64,000 bases of DNA from Pseudomonas sp. Bc-h. Lineage in GTDB: Bacteria; Pseudomonadota; Gammaproteobacteria; Pseudomonadales; Pseudomonadaceae. The number at the start of each line of letters is the position of its first letter. The stretch's first letter is position 1. This document shows positions 1 to 8,838 of the stretch, piece by piece. Location of the stretch: NCBI RefSeq assembly GCF_002080045.1, contig NZ_MUIN01000012.1:323557-387556 (forward strand), read 5' to 3'. The translations under genes and the position numbers were made by a program. The notes beneath the pieces are model-generated. The model was not told where the DNA came from, searched no databases, and saw nothing but the letters and a program-made list of their open reading frames with translations.

Positions 1-841
1 TGATTGCCGAAGAGCGGAACTCGCTGAGCATCGAATAGGCTGCGTCGCGATCGAGCACCAGCGCCACGTACCAGTTGGCCGAAGACAGACCTTCGACCTT
101 GGTGAACGAGATGAACTGCGCCTTGCCGCCGGATTCGATTTCAGCCACGCCCGGGGCGATTTTCGGCGCACCGTTGGGGTACGCCTCGCTGACGTTCTTG
201 AGGATCAGTTTGCTGTCCGGGTGAATCAGAATCTTGCCATCGGCGCTGACGATATAAGCGTAGCCATGGCCGCCGAAGTTCAGCGAGTTGATGGTCTTGC
301 TGATAGCGTCCAGCGAGATGTCAGCGCCTGCTACGCCAATCATCTGGCCTTGCTGGCGTACCGGCGTTGCCAGCGTCACCACCAGTTTGCCCGACGACGC
401 AGCGATGTAAGGTTCGGTGACGATGGTGCCCTGAGCTGCATCGGCCGCCTTGTACCAGCCACGGGCACGCGGGTCGTAGTCCGCCGCGCGATTGCCGGCC
501 GGCACCGAGAACATCACGCCGTCCTTGCCGCCAAAATAGCTGAGCTGGAAGTTGTCGGGGTACACCGGCAGGCCGACCGCGCGTTGCAGATTGGCCTGCG
601 CCGGGCCATCGGCAGCGATCTGCTGGGCCATGGAATACAGCAACTGTGTGCGGCTTTCCAGCCAGGTCTGAATGTTTTGCGTGGTCAGACTTCCCAACTG
701 TTGCAGTTCGGCATCAACGTTGTTTTCCAAAGTTTCCCGCTGGCGGTAGTCATTCACCAGAATGAAACAGGAGAAGGCAACAACAACTATCAGTGCAGCG
801 GCCAGCAGGATCTTTCTGCTGAAACCCAGACTTTTGATCAT
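1..841 (-). CDS. Methyl-accepting chemotaxis protein, N-terminal part
   Basis: Partial gene that runs off the left edge of the window; about 280 residues are visible from an ATG at 841. The protein begins with a short cytoplasmic stretch and one membrane segment (about residues 8-32, ILLAAALIVVVAFSCFILV). A periplasmic double-Cache sensor domain follows. It contains DYDPRARGWYK, a short ATPV segment and GVAGADISLD, the arrangement seen in dCache_1 amino-acid sensors of the PctA type (conserved Tyr, Arg, Trp and a later Asp). Family knowledge suggests an amino-acid chemoreceptor, but the ligand is inference. The HAMP and signalling domains must lie outside the window. A FliA-like promoter sits upstream. 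Confidence 0.9.
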   Translation of the reverse strand, partial: MIKSLGFSRKILLAAALIVVVAFSCFILVNDYRQRETLENNVDAELQQLGSLTTQNIQTWLESRTQLLYSMAQQIAADGPAQANLQRAVGLPVYPDNFQLSYFGGKDGVMFSVPAGNRAADYDPRARGWYKAADAAQGTIVTEPYIAASSGKLVVTLATPVRQQGQMIGVAGADISLDAISKTINSLNFGGHGYAYIVSADGKILIHPDSKLILKNVSEAYPNGAPKIAPGVAEIESGGKAQFISFTKVEGLSSANWYVALVLDRDAAYSMLSEFRSSAI

Positions 842-945
842 ACGATTGTGTCCATAACCAAGAATGACAGCGACGGGAATGCGTAGCCGATCAGGCGCGC
901 GCTGCGCTTTGTACGGGGTCAAGCGGAGAAAGGGAAGACGCGGCC

Positions 946-980
946 TGAAATATAGTTCGGCCGGGGCGAGGCGGAGTTTA
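946..980 (-). promoter_or_regulatory. FliA (sigma-28)-type promoter of the chemoreceptor
   Basis: On the minus strand the sequence reads TAAA, 15 bases, then GCCGAACT. This fits the flagellar sigma-28 consensus TAAA-N15-GCCGATAA except for the last bases. It would give a 5' leader of roughly 100 bases. The fit to a chemotaxis receptor gene supports the call; the start site is not seen. Confidence 0.6.
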
Positions 981-1089
981 GACCGGTCGTCGAAGAAGTT
1001 AGTTAAAGACGTTTAAAGCAGATCATTTGTTTAAACAGACCTCTAACAGTGATTAATCAGGATCCAATAGTTCGCACTTAACAGCCACG

Positions 1090-1458
1090 TTAAAACTCTG
1101 ACAGCACGGCCGGGGGGTACCGTTTACCGGCCTCGATCACGAACTTCACGCCCTGGCTCTGCAAGCGGTCGGCCAACGCTTCCCATTGCTCCCACCCGAG
1201 TACCACGCCGAAATGCGGCACCGGCACGTCATGGCCGTCCACGGCGTTGGTACCTGCGTGGGCCTGCGAATCGGTTTTCGGGTGTTCGTGAATCACCAGT
1301 TGATGGCCGAAGAAGTCGAAATCCACCCAATGGTCGCTGGAGCGGCCTTCCGGCAGATTGAACACCTTGGCGTAGAAATGCCGGGCGGCAGCGAGGTCGT
1401 AAACGGGAATAGCCAGGTGGAACGGAGAAAGCGTTGGAGTGGTATCGGTCACGGTCAA
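1090..1458 (-). pseudogene. VOC-family (glyoxalase/bleomycin resistance fold) protein, C-terminally truncated
   Basis: A 122-residue ORF that starts like a single-domain VOC protein (PFHLAIPVYDLAAARHFYAKVF, metal-ligand-type His, GHQLVIHEHP). It matches the family up to FVIEAG near residue 110. The usual end, a hydrophobic strand with a Leu-Asp-Pro loop and a final Glu metal ligand in a form like ALEFKAF, is replaced by an unrelated tail KRYPPAVLSEF and a stop. Family members are commonly about 140 residues, so roughly 20-25 C-terminal residues are lost. It is divergent from the adjacent LysR gene, a common arrangement. I treat it as probably degraded; it could still be expressed. Confidence 0.65.
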
Positions 1459-1559
1459 TTTCCTCTTTGCGGGATGCGGTCATCTTTATCCATTGAATCA
1501 TTGATGGAAAGATCATAATTTTCGCGCCGAGCCACAATTAATTTGATCAGTGAGTTGCC

Positions 1560-2450
1560 ATGATTCGCGAGCTGAAAACCTTCATCACTGTCGAGCGCCT
1601 CGGCACCTTCGTCGCAGCGGGCAACCAGATTGGCCTGACCCAGTCAGCGGTCAGCGCACAGATCCGGACGCTGGAAAAAGCCCTCGGCACAACCCTGTTT
1701 GATCGCAGCGGGCGCAGCGCCACCCTTAACGCGGCTGGACAACGCGCGTTGCCGATGGCGCGGGAGATCGTCGAATTGTTCGAGCGTATGGCCGCGCCGT
1801 CGGCAGACAGTGGCTACTACGGCGAACTGCTGATCGGCGCCATTGCCACGGTGCAGACGGGCTTGCTGCCTGCCGCGCTGGTGCAACTCAATACTCAGGC
1901 GCCGACGGTCGAGGCGAAGGTGGTGCCGGGGGTTTCGCAAACCTTGCTCAACAGTGTCGATGCCGGCGAGATCGATCTGGCGATCCTGATCCGCCCACCG
2001 TTCGCGCTGCCCAAGGAGCTGTCTCTGGAGGTTATCGCGCGCGAGCCGTTCGTGTTGATCGCGCCCACGCACATAGAAGGCGATGACCCGCTGCAGTTGC
2101 TACGCGATAACCGCTTCGTACGTTACGACCGTCACTCCTTCGGCGGACGTCAGGTCACCCGTTTTCTGCGCGAGCAGAAGATCGAGACCCTCCCCGGCCT
2201 TGAGCTGGACGAAGTCGACGCCATCGTGCGCATGGTCGAGGCAGGGCTCGGCGTGTCGCTGGTACCACGGGCCGGTTTGTGGCTGGAACGCGCCACACAC
2301 ATCCGCATCATCGAACTCGGCACCCTCACCTTCTACCGCGAACTGGCCCTGGTGATGCGCCACGCCAGTCGGCAGTTGCCGTTGCAGCGGTTGTTTCGCG
2401 AATGTCTGACCGATCGGCGTTCTTTCAAGCCGACTGCAAATGACACCTGA
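1560..2450 (+). CDS. LysR-family transcriptional regulator
   Basis: 296 residues with a typical LysR winged HTH at the N-terminus (ELKTFITVERLGTFVAAGNQIGLTQSAVSAQI, then RTLEKALGTTLFDRSGR) and a periplasmic-binding-protein-like effector domain after about residue 90. It is transcribed away from the truncated VOC gene with about 100 bases between the two starts, so it may have controlled that gene. Its 3' end overlaps the convergent ABC transporter ATPase gene by 26 bases. The effector is unknown. Confidence 0.9.
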   Translation: MIRELKTFITVERLGTFVAAGNQIGLTQSAVSAQIRTLEKALGTTLFDRSGRSATLNAAGQRALPMAREIVELFERMAAPSADSGYYGELLIGAIATVQTGLLPAALVQLNTQAPTVEAKVVPGVSQTLLNSVDAGEIDLAILIRPPFALPKELSLEVIAREPFVLIAPTHIEGDDPLQLLRDNRFVRYDRHSFGGRQVTRFLREQKIETLPGLELDEVDAIVRMVEAGLGVSLVPRAGLWLERATHIRIIELGTLTFYRELALVMRHASRQLPLQRLFRECLTDRRSFKPTANDT

Positions 2451-3411
2451 CCAACTCGCCTCCCGCTGAACCCCTGGCGGGCAACAGCTGTTGTGGTTTG
2501 TCACACCCCACCGTTGCTTTCGGGCAGCGATCCCTGAAAAAACACCCCGTCGGTAAATGGCGATTGCCCGGCAATTCGGTCGGCGCCGACACCTGAGCAT
2601 CGTCCACCGCCACGCCCAGCCGCGGCACGGCTTCCAGCAGCAGTTGGGTATAGGGATGACGCGGTCGTTCCAGCACTTCGGCGGCGCTGCCCAGTTCGAC
2701 GATCTGCCCCAGATACATCACCGCCACCCGGTCGGCCATGTGCCGCACCACCGAGACGTTGTGCGAGATGAGGATGTACGTCAGGTCGCGACTGCGTTGC
2801 AGCTCAGCCAGCAGGTTGAGGATCTGTGCCTGCACCGAGATGTCCAGCGCCGAGGTCGGCTCGTCGAGAACGATGATGTCCGGGTTCGACGACAGCGCCC
2901 TGGCGATTGCGATGCGCTGGCGCTGGCCGCCAGAGAACTGATGAGGAAACCGGTCCATGTATTCGGTGCGAATGCCGACCTGAGAGGCGACTTTCGCGGC
3001 GATGTCGCGCATGTCCCGACGCGGCGCCGAACGCTGGACGAACAACGGCTCGGTGATCACTTTCCACACCGGCAAGCGCGGATCGAGGGACGATTGCGGG
3101 TCCTGGAACACGATCTGCACGTTGCTGCTGCGTTCCTTGGCGTTGTTGTAAATCCACTCAAGCTTGCCCGACGTCGGTTTGATCAACCCCATCAGCAATT
3201 GCGCCAGGGTGCTCTTGCCACAGCCGGACTCGCCCACGACGCCCAGGGTTTCGCCGGCACGCACCTGAAGGTCGATGCCGTTCAGGGCGTGGGCCAGGGC
3301 TTTGGGCCGACCGAGCCAGTCCTTGCCCATGGGGTAATGCACGCGTACGTCTTCAAGGCCCAGAATGACCGGGTGTTCGGCAGGCAATGATTTGAGGGCT
3401 GCGCTGGTCAT
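2425..3411 (-). CDS. ddpF: D-Ala-D-Ala/dipeptide ABC transporter ATP-binding protein (DdpF/DppF-like)
   Basis: 328 residues from the ATG at 3411, which overlaps the stop of the upstream ATPase gene in an ATGA; a longer upstream reading frame is a shadow of that gene. Walker A is GESGCGKS, the ABC signature is FSGGQRQR, and Walker B is followed by DEPTSALD. The C-terminal oligopeptide extension carries the cysteine pattern GCFFRDRCPKATVGC seen in OppF/DppF-type subunits. It is the last gene of the ddp-like operon and would energise peptide uptake with the partner ATPase. The dipeptide assignment rests on operon order and on the dipeptidase gene. The symbol is by analogy. Confidence 0.85.
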   Translation of the reverse strand: MTSAALKSLPAEHPVILGLEDVRVHYPMGKDWLGRPKALAHALNGIDLQVRAGETLGVVGESGCGKSTLAQLLMGLIKPTSGKLEWIYNNAKERSSNVQIVFQDPQSSLDPRLPVWKVITEPLFVQRSAPRRDMRDIAAKVASQVGIRTEYMDRFPHQFSGGQRQRIAIARALSSNPDIIVLDEPTSALDISVQAQILNLLAELQRSRDLTYILISHNVSVVRHMADRVAVMYLGQIVELGSAAEVLERPRHPYTQLLLEAVPRLGVAVDDAQVSAPTELPGNRHLPTGCFFRDRCPKATVGCDKPQQLLPARGSAGGELVRCHLQSA

Positions 3412-4448
3412 GCGTGCATCTCCTGTGCAGAAGAATGAGAGGGCTCGCTCAACCAGCAAGCGCTCTTGCGATCGGCAGCGGCGTCGATGACCTGCATCGG
3501 CGGACGTTGCAGGCACTTGGGCATGGCGAAGGCGCAGCGATCGCGAAAGGTACAACCTTCGGGCAACGCCGACAGATTCGGCACCTGACCGGGGATGGTC
3601 ATCAGGTCCTGACCCGGCTCGACCTGTTCCGGCAGGCCACTGAGCAAGCCTTGGGTGTAGGGATGACGGGGATCGGCCATGACCTGCGCGGTCACGCCCT
3701 GCTCCACCACCGCACCGGTGTACATCACATAAACCCGGTCGCAGAACTGCGAAACCAGCGCCATGTCGTGAGTGATCAGCAGAATTGCCGTGCCGCGCTC
3801 CCGGGCTTTTTCGCGCAACAGCAACAACACCTGGCGCTGCACGGTGACGTCCAGCGCTGTGGTCGGCTCATCGGCGATCAACAGCTGAGGATCGCAGGAG
3901 AACGCCAGGGCGATCATCACCCGCTGACGCATGCCGCCGGACAGCTCGAACGGATAGCTGTTCATCACCTGTTCGGGATCGGCAATGTGCATGTCACGCA
4001 GCAAGGCAATGGCCTTGGTCCGCGCATCAGCCTTGCTCAATTGCTGGTGATGAATGATCACATCGAGCATCTGCCGGCCAATGCGACGCGTGGGATTGAG
4101 CGCGGTCATCGGCTCCTGAAAGATCATGGCCGCGTCGCGACCACGGACTTTCAGCAGGTCCTTTTCCCTGGCGGTAAGCATGTCGCGACCGAGGATGTTC
4201 AGGCTGCCGCTTTTCACCTGATACGCACGCTCGGGCAACAGGCGCAGGCTGAGCATGGCGGTCACCGACTTGCCGGACCCGGACTCACCGATCACCCCGA
4301 CGATTTCACCGGGATTGACGTGCAGCGATACGCCGTTGAGCGCCTTGACCGTGCTCTTGTAGGCCGGGAATTCGATGCTCAGGTTGTCGATGGTCAACAC
4401 CGGAGCATTGCCGACCAAGGCTTTGGAGACTTCTGCATGCATGGTCAT
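3408..4448 (-). CDS. ddpD: D-Ala-D-Ala/dipeptide ABC transporter ATP-binding protein (DdpD/DppD-like)
   Basis: 346 residues from the ATG at 4448, which overlaps the permease stop by four bases (ATGA); the next gene also begins in an ATGA overlap, so translation is probably coupled. Walker A is GESGSGKS, the signature is LSGGMRQR, and Walker B is followed by DEPTTALD. The C-terminal oligopeptide domain has GCTFRDRCAFAMPKC. It pairs with the following ATPase to form the heterodimeric motor of an Opp/Dpp-class importer at the inner membrane. Confidence 0.87.
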   Translation of the reverse strand: MTMHAEVSKALVGNAPVLTIDNLSIEFPAYKSTVKALNGVSLHVNPGEIVGVIGESGSGKSVTAMLSLRLLPERAYQVKSGSLNILGRDMLTAREKDLLKVRGRDAAMIFQEPMTALNPTRRIGRQMLDVIIHHQQLSKADARTKAIALLRDMHIADPEQVMNSYPFELSGGMRQRVMIALAFSCDPQLLIADEPTTALDVTVQRQVLLLLREKARERGTAILLITHDMALVSQFCDRVYVMYTGAVVEQGVTAQVMADPRHPYTQGLLSGLPEQVEPGQDLMTIPGQVPNLSALPEGCTFRDRCAFAMPKCLQRPPMQVIDAAADRKSACWLSEPSHSSAQEMHA

Positions 4449-5344
4449 TTCCCCTGCTGGCGTGGGTCGAGCAGATCGCGTACGCCGTCGCCCAAGAGGT
4501 TGAAGCCGGTGGCAGTGATCAGAATCGCCACACCGGGAAAGGTCGAATACCACCATTGATCAAGGATGTAATTGCGCCCGGTGGCGACCATCGCGCCCCA
4601 TTCGGCGGTCGGCTGCTGCGCGCCCAGGCCAATGAAACCCAGCGCCGAGGCCATGAGAATCGCGCTGCCGATGTCCAGGCTGAGCTGCACCAGCAACGGC
4701 GGCATGGCATTGCGCGCCACGTGCCAGAGCACCATGTGCCAGCGCCCCGCACCGAATGTCTCGGCGGCCTTGACGTAGCCCATCTGGCGAATGCTCAGGG
4801 CCTGCCCGCGCGCCAGTCGCACGTAGAACGGAATCCGCACCAGGGTGATCGCCAGCATCGCGTTGAACAGGCTCGGCCCCAGCGCTGCGGCCAGCGCCAT
4901 GATCAGCACCAGCGACGGCACCGAAAGCATGATGTCCATCAGGCGCATGATCAGGCTGTCGAAACGCCCGCCGATGATCCCCGACATGCAGCCCAGCAGG
5001 CCCCCAACGAAACACGAAGCAAATGCCACGAACAACCCGACACCCACCGATTGCTGGCTGCCGTACAGCACCCGGCTGAACAGGTCGCGACCCACTTCAT
5101 CGGTGCCGAACCAATGCGCGGCGGAGGGTGCCGCCAGGCGCTGGGTCAGGTTCAGCGCGTTGGGATCGTGGGACGCAAGCCAAGGTGCGAAGGCCATGCA
5201 CAGCAACACCATCAGGGTGATCAGCAACCCGGCCATGGTCAGCGGGCTGCGCCGTACCTGGTGGGCCAGATAGGCGAATTTGTCCTGCCAGCGCGAGGCT
5301 TTGGGCAGCGGCGCCACAACCGGCGCAGTGATTGGAGTGGACAT
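4445..5344 (-). CDS. ddpC: Peptide ABC transporter permease (DdpC/DppC-like)
   Basis: 299 residues. It has an N-terminal membrane segment after a cytoplasmic leader (LTMAGLLITLMVLLCMAFAP), the DppC-type loop HWFGTDEVGRDLFSRVLYG, and the EAA-type permease motif around AAETFGAGRWHMVLWHVARNAMP. The C-terminus PRQQGK is typical of this permease class. The gene follows the DppB-like permease by one base and precedes the ATPase genes, so the four form one transcription unit. Confidence 0.9.
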   Translation of the reverse strand: MSTPITAPVVAPLPKASRWQDKFAYLAHQVRRSPLTMAGLLITLMVLLCMAFAPWLASHDPNALNLTQRLAAPSAAHWFGTDEVGRDLFSRVLYGSQQSVGVGLFVAFASCFVGGLLGCMSGIIGGRFDSLIMRLMDIMLSVPSLVLIMALAAALGPSLFNAMLAITLVRIPFYVRLARGQALSIRQMGYVKAAETFGAGRWHMVLWHVARNAMPPLLVQLSLDIGSAILMASALGFIGLGAQQPTAEWGAMVATGRNYILDQWWYSTFPGVAILITATGFNLLGDGVRDLLDPRQQGK

Positions 5345-5345
5345 C

Positions 5346-6362
5346 TCAGTTGACCTCGACGATGCGCGGATCGATCAGGCGGTACAGCAGATCGATCGCC
5401 ATGTTCAGCAGTACATAAATGAAGGACACCAGAATCGCGAAGCCCATGACCGCCGGGAAATCCAGCGACTGGATCGACTTGACCACATAGGCGCCCATGC
5501 CCGGCCAGGCGAACACAGTCTCCGTGAGCACCGCGCCATACAGCAGGTCGCCAAGGGTCAGGCCGAGAACGGTCACCGAAGGGATCAAGGCATTGGGCAA
5601 GGCGTGGCGCAGAATCACCGCCCACTTCGACAGGCCGTAGGCGCGCGCCGTGCGGATGTAGTCTTCGCCCAGTTGATCGAGCATGGCCGAGCGGATCTGC
5701 CGCGCCACTACGCCAAGGTTGACGAAGCCCAGGGTGATCGCAGGCAGGATCAGATGCTGGACAGCATTGAAGAACAGCCCGGTATCCCCCGCGAGCAGCG
5801 TGTCGATCAGGTAAAAACCAGTGACCGTCGGCGGTGGATCGAGGCCCTCATCCAGCCGTCCACTTCCGGGCAACCAGTTCAGGTGCCCGTAAAACAGCAC
5901 GATCAGTCCCAGCCCGAGCCAGAACGCCGGCGTGGAAATCCCGGTCACGGCAAGGGTTCGCGCCACCTGATCGATGAAGCGGTTGTGGTAGACCGCTGAC
6001 AGCACGCCCAGCGGCACGCCTACCAGAATCGACAGGGTCAGCGCTGCCAAGGCCAGTTCCAGGGTTGCCGGGAAGAACGCTTGCAGGTCTTCCAGCACCG
6101 GCCTATGGGTACGGATTGACGTGCCCAGGTCGCCATGCAGCAGGTCGAGCATGTAGCGGCCGTATTGTTGATACAACGGCAAGTCCAGGCCCAACTGATG
6201 GCGAATGTTCTCGACAATCGCGTCGGTGGCGCGGTCGCCGGCAATCAGCCGCGCCGGGTCGCCCGGTATCAGGTGGGAAATGGAAAAGGTAATCAGGGAA
6301 ACGCCGAACACCACCAGCAGCAGGCCGCCCAGACGTTTACGCAGAGTATTCAGGAAGGCCAT
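5346..6362 (-). CDS. ddpB: Peptide ABC transporter permease (DdpB/DppB-like)
   Basis: 338 residues of a DppB-class inner-membrane permease. The N-terminal segment LGGLLLVVFGVSLITFSISHLIPGDPARL is characteristic, with conserved GDPAR. The EAA loop appears as TARAYGLSKWAVILRHALPNALIP. Several further hydrophobic segments end in VLLNMAIDLLYRLIDPRI. It lies between the substrate-binding protein and the second permease gene and should form the permease heterodimer with it. Confidence 0.9.
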   Translation of the reverse strand: MAFLNTLRKRLGGLLLVVFGVSLITFSISHLIPGDPARLIAGDRATDAIVENIRHQLGLDLPLYQQYGRYMLDLLHGDLGTSIRTHRPVLEDLQAFFPATLELALAALTLSILVGVPLGVLSAVYHNRFIDQVARTLAVTGISTPAFWLGLGLIVLFYGHLNWLPGSGRLDEGLDPPPTVTGFYLIDTLLAGDTGLFFNAVQHLILPAITLGFVNLGVVARQIRSAMLDQLGEDYIRTARAYGLSKWAVILRHALPNALIPSVTVLGLTLGDLLYGAVLTETVFAWPGMGAYVVKSIQSLDFPAVMGFAILVSFIYVLLNMAIDLLYRLIDPRIVEVN

Positions 6363-6466
6363 CAGGCACCTCGGTCACGCATTCAATCGACAACGCGAAA
6401 CAGTTCGCGGACACAGCCTTGCCACGGCCCCGCGTGTGCGGCGAGGCCGTGTGAAGCGACAACGGC

Positions 6467-8035
6467 TTACTTGGTGATCGTGCCGACGTTGAACACTTGT
6501 TCCAGCATCGGGTTGAACACGTAGCCCTTGACCTTCTCGCTCATCGGCAAGGTATAGGCCTTCTGGTACAGGTAGGCGTAGACGCTGTCGTTGAGCACGA
6601 TCTTCTGCGCCTGCTGATACAGCTCGGTGCGTTTGGCCATGTCGTTGGTGGTGGCCGACTCGCGGATCAGCTTGTCCACCGCCGGGTTGTCGTAGAACGA
6701 ACGGTTACCCGCCAGGCCCTTGAGCTTCGAATCGAAGAAGAAGTTCATGAACATGTAGGGGTCGGCGAAGTCCGGGCTCCAGGAGCCGATGGCGACGTCG
6801 AAGTCACCGGTGCCCAGACGTTCACGCATGCTGGCGTTGGCGAGTTTTTCCATCTTCAGGTTCACGCCCAGCGATTGCAGACCGGCTTGCAGGGTCAGGC
6901 CAATGGGCTCCCAGTTCGGGTCCTTGTCGGAGTACATGAAGGTCAGGTTGCTGATCTTCGGCGAGACCTTGGCCAGGTCCTCCTTGGCCTTGGCCATGTC
7001 CTGCCTGAATGCCGGCTGCTTCTCGTCGTACGCCCACATGCCTTGTGGAATCGGGCCATTGAGCGGCTTGGCCTTGCCTTTGAGAATGCCGTTGATGATG
7101 CCGTCATAGTCGAGTGATTCGACAATGGCGCGACGGGCATCGGGGTTGTTCATCGGCGCTTTCCGGGTATTCAGATAGAGCAACGTGACGCGCAGCGAAG
7201 GATAGTCGCCGACCACGATGCCGGACTTCTTGGCCAGTGCTTCGAGCTGGTCTTCGGGCATGTCCTCGATGATGTCGAGATCGCCGTGCTCCAGTTGCAG
7301 ACGGCGCACCGAGGCCTCGCCAATGATCTTCACCACGACCTTTTTCAGGGTCGGTTTAGGACCTGCGTAGTAACTGTTCTGCTCCATCGTCAGGGTCTGG
7401 CCTTTCTGCCAGTTGACCAGTTTGAACGCGCCGGAACCTGCGGTGTGGTTCGACAGATACGCCTCGGCACCTTCGGTTTTCTTCGCCACATCCGGGTTGA
7501 TGATCGCCGCGCCGTTGTGCGCCAGCGTCGAGAGAAACGGAGCGTATGGCGCTTTCAGGGTGAATTTCACTGTCAGCGGATCGACCACCGAGACCGCCAT
7601 GTCATCCGGGAATGCACCGGACGGCCCTTGCTTGAGCTTCATCACCCGATCAAACGAGAACTTCACCGCCTCGGCGTTCACGTCGGCGCCGTCATCGAAC
7701 TTGTTGCCCGGCTTGAGCTTGAATTCCCAGGTCAGGTTGTCCGCGGAAGTCGACCAACTGCTGGCCAGCTCACCCATCACTTCGGTGCTGCCTTTGCCGT
7801 TCTCGACCTTGTAGGTCACCAGCCGCTGATAGGCCGGATAGGTCACGGTCCAGTCGTTGTTGTCGATGGTCACGGCCGGATCGAGGGTCTGTGGATCGGA
7901 CGGTTTGCCGATCATCAGGGTGTCTTGCGGCACGGCTGCGCTGGCCGACTGCCAGGCACCCAGGCCCATCGCGGTGCAAAGCACGGCCATCGCCAGTCTG
8001 CGCGGGAGTGCATTAGGGGTAACGATTGATTTCAT
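6467..8035 (-). CDS. ddpA: Periplasmic peptide-binding protein (SBP family 5, DdpA-like)
   Basis: 522 residues with a Sec signal peptide ending near ASAAVPQ (hydrophobic core LAMAVLCTAMGLGAW). The mature part begins TLMIGKPSDPQTLDPAVT, the usual start of family 5 solute-binding proteins (DppA/OppA). It would capture the substrate in the periplasm and deliver it to the two permeases. There is a gap of about 100 bases before the permease gene and about 185 bases after the dipeptidase gene. D-Ala-D-Ala as ligand is inferred from context. Confidence 0.87.
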   Translation of the reverse strand: MKSIVTPNALPRRLAMAVLCTAMGLGAWQSASAAVPQDTLMIGKPSDPQTLDPAVTIDNNDWTVTYPAYQRLVTYKVENGKGSTEVMGELASSWSTSADNLTWEFKLKPGNKFDDGADVNAEAVKFSFDRVMKLKQGPSGAFPDDMAVSVVDPLTVKFTLKAPYAPFLSTLAHNGAAIINPDVAKKTEGAEAYLSNHTAGSGAFKLVNWQKGQTLTMEQNSYYAGPKPTLKKVVVKIIGEASVRRLQLEHGDLDIIEDMPEDQLEALAKKSGIVVGDYPSLRVTLLYLNTRKAPMNNPDARRAIVESLDYDGIINGILKGKAKPLNGPIPQGMWAYDEKQPAFRQDMAKAKEDLAKVSPKISNLTFMYSDKDPNWEPIGLTLQAGLQSLGVNLKMEKLANASMRERLGTGDFDVAIGSWSPDFADPYMFMNFFFDSKLKGLAGNRSFYDNPAVDKLIRESATTNDMAKRTELYQQAQKIVLNDSVYAYLYQKAYTLPMSEKVKGYVFNPMLEQVFNVGTITK

Positions 8036-8220
8036 GCCGGTTCCTTGATCATTCGATGTATGGAAGTTCGTCAGGTTTGTTATTGAAGCTATACCGGGCA
8101 GTTAAAGCTCAGCGGCCGTCTGGCCCCTGAAATGGCGCGCCCTGCTCTTTCGAGTTCAGGTCGTTGCCAGATTCAGCCGGGATTCGTGTGCGTCCCGGTC
8201 AGGTGTCACGGTTGTTGTTG

Positions 8221-8775
8221 TCAGTTGGCCGGGCGGATCGAACCGTCGTCGATCAGCGGGTAGTCGTCCGCGCCGGGCAACTCGTAATGCCACCACTCGC
8301 TGTCGATGTAGGTGAATCCGGCGCCCAGCATGATCCCCAGAAGCAGCAGACGATTGCGCTGCACGTCGGCCGGCAGATCGGCAAAGAACTGGTGCGAATG
8401 CTCGCGCATGTCGTCAAAACCGGTGCCCATGTTCAGTGGCTGGCCGCTGGCATCGATAAGCGTCAGGTCGACGGCCACACCACGGCTGTGGTGCGAGCCC
8501 AGCCCTGGATCACGCACGTATTCGGGGTTGGGCAGCGCTTCCCAGAGCAGGTATTGCGCGTACGGCGGACGGTAGGCATCGAAGATGCGCAGGGTCAGCC
8601 CGGCCTGGCGCGCCAGACGACTGGCCTTGCGCAGACAGGCTTCGGCATCGCGGTGCAGCAGGCAGCGCGGATCCTGATAAATCTGCTTGCCGGCCAGGTT
8701 GTCGACACCGGCGTAGATTAGGTCGACTTCAACCTGCAGCGCCTTGGCGTCGACTTCGACGAGGGGGCTATTCAC
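8221..8775 (-). CDS. ddpX: D-alanyl-D-alanine dipeptidase (VanX/DdpX family)
   Basis: 184 residues. The zinc-site motif is SHHSRGVAVDLTL (His and Asp ligands), followed by a catalytic Glu and third ligand in DSEWWHYEL. The substrate-binding Arg is in DAYRPPYAQY. These define the M15D dipeptidases that hydrolyse D-Ala-D-Ala. No signal peptide is visible, so it is probably cytoplasmic and acts on imported dipeptide. It precedes the transporter genes as in E. coli ddpX-ddpABCDF. A role in reusing cell-wall D-Ala is the most economical reading. A vancomycin-resistance role is not supported, since vanH/vanA partners are absent. Confidence 0.92.
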   Translation of the reverse strand: MNSPLVEVDAKALQVEVDLIYAGVDNLAGKQIYQDPRCLLHRDAEACLRKASRLARQAGLTLRIFDAYRPPYAQYLLWEALPNPEYVRDPGLGSHHSRGVAVDLTLIDASGQPLNMGTGFDDMREHSHQFFADLPADVQRNRLLLLGIMLGAGFTYIDSEWWHYELPGADDYPLIDDGSIRPAN

Positions 8776-8838
8776 GTAAAAACTCTCCAGATCAGCTCGT
8801 ACAGGTTCATCACCCCCAAGGGGCTTCTATCACTCGGG

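Noticed and set aside
1011..1036. GTTTAAA/TTTAAAC inverted repeat upstream of the chemoreceptor
   Set aside because: The arms are simple AT palindromes, and the site lies upstream of the FliA-like promoter without a clear role.
8221..8775. Vancomycin-resistance cluster around the VanX-like dipeptidase
   Set aside because: No vanH, vanA, vanR or vanS homologues are present; the ABC transporter context indicates nutrient or wall recycling.
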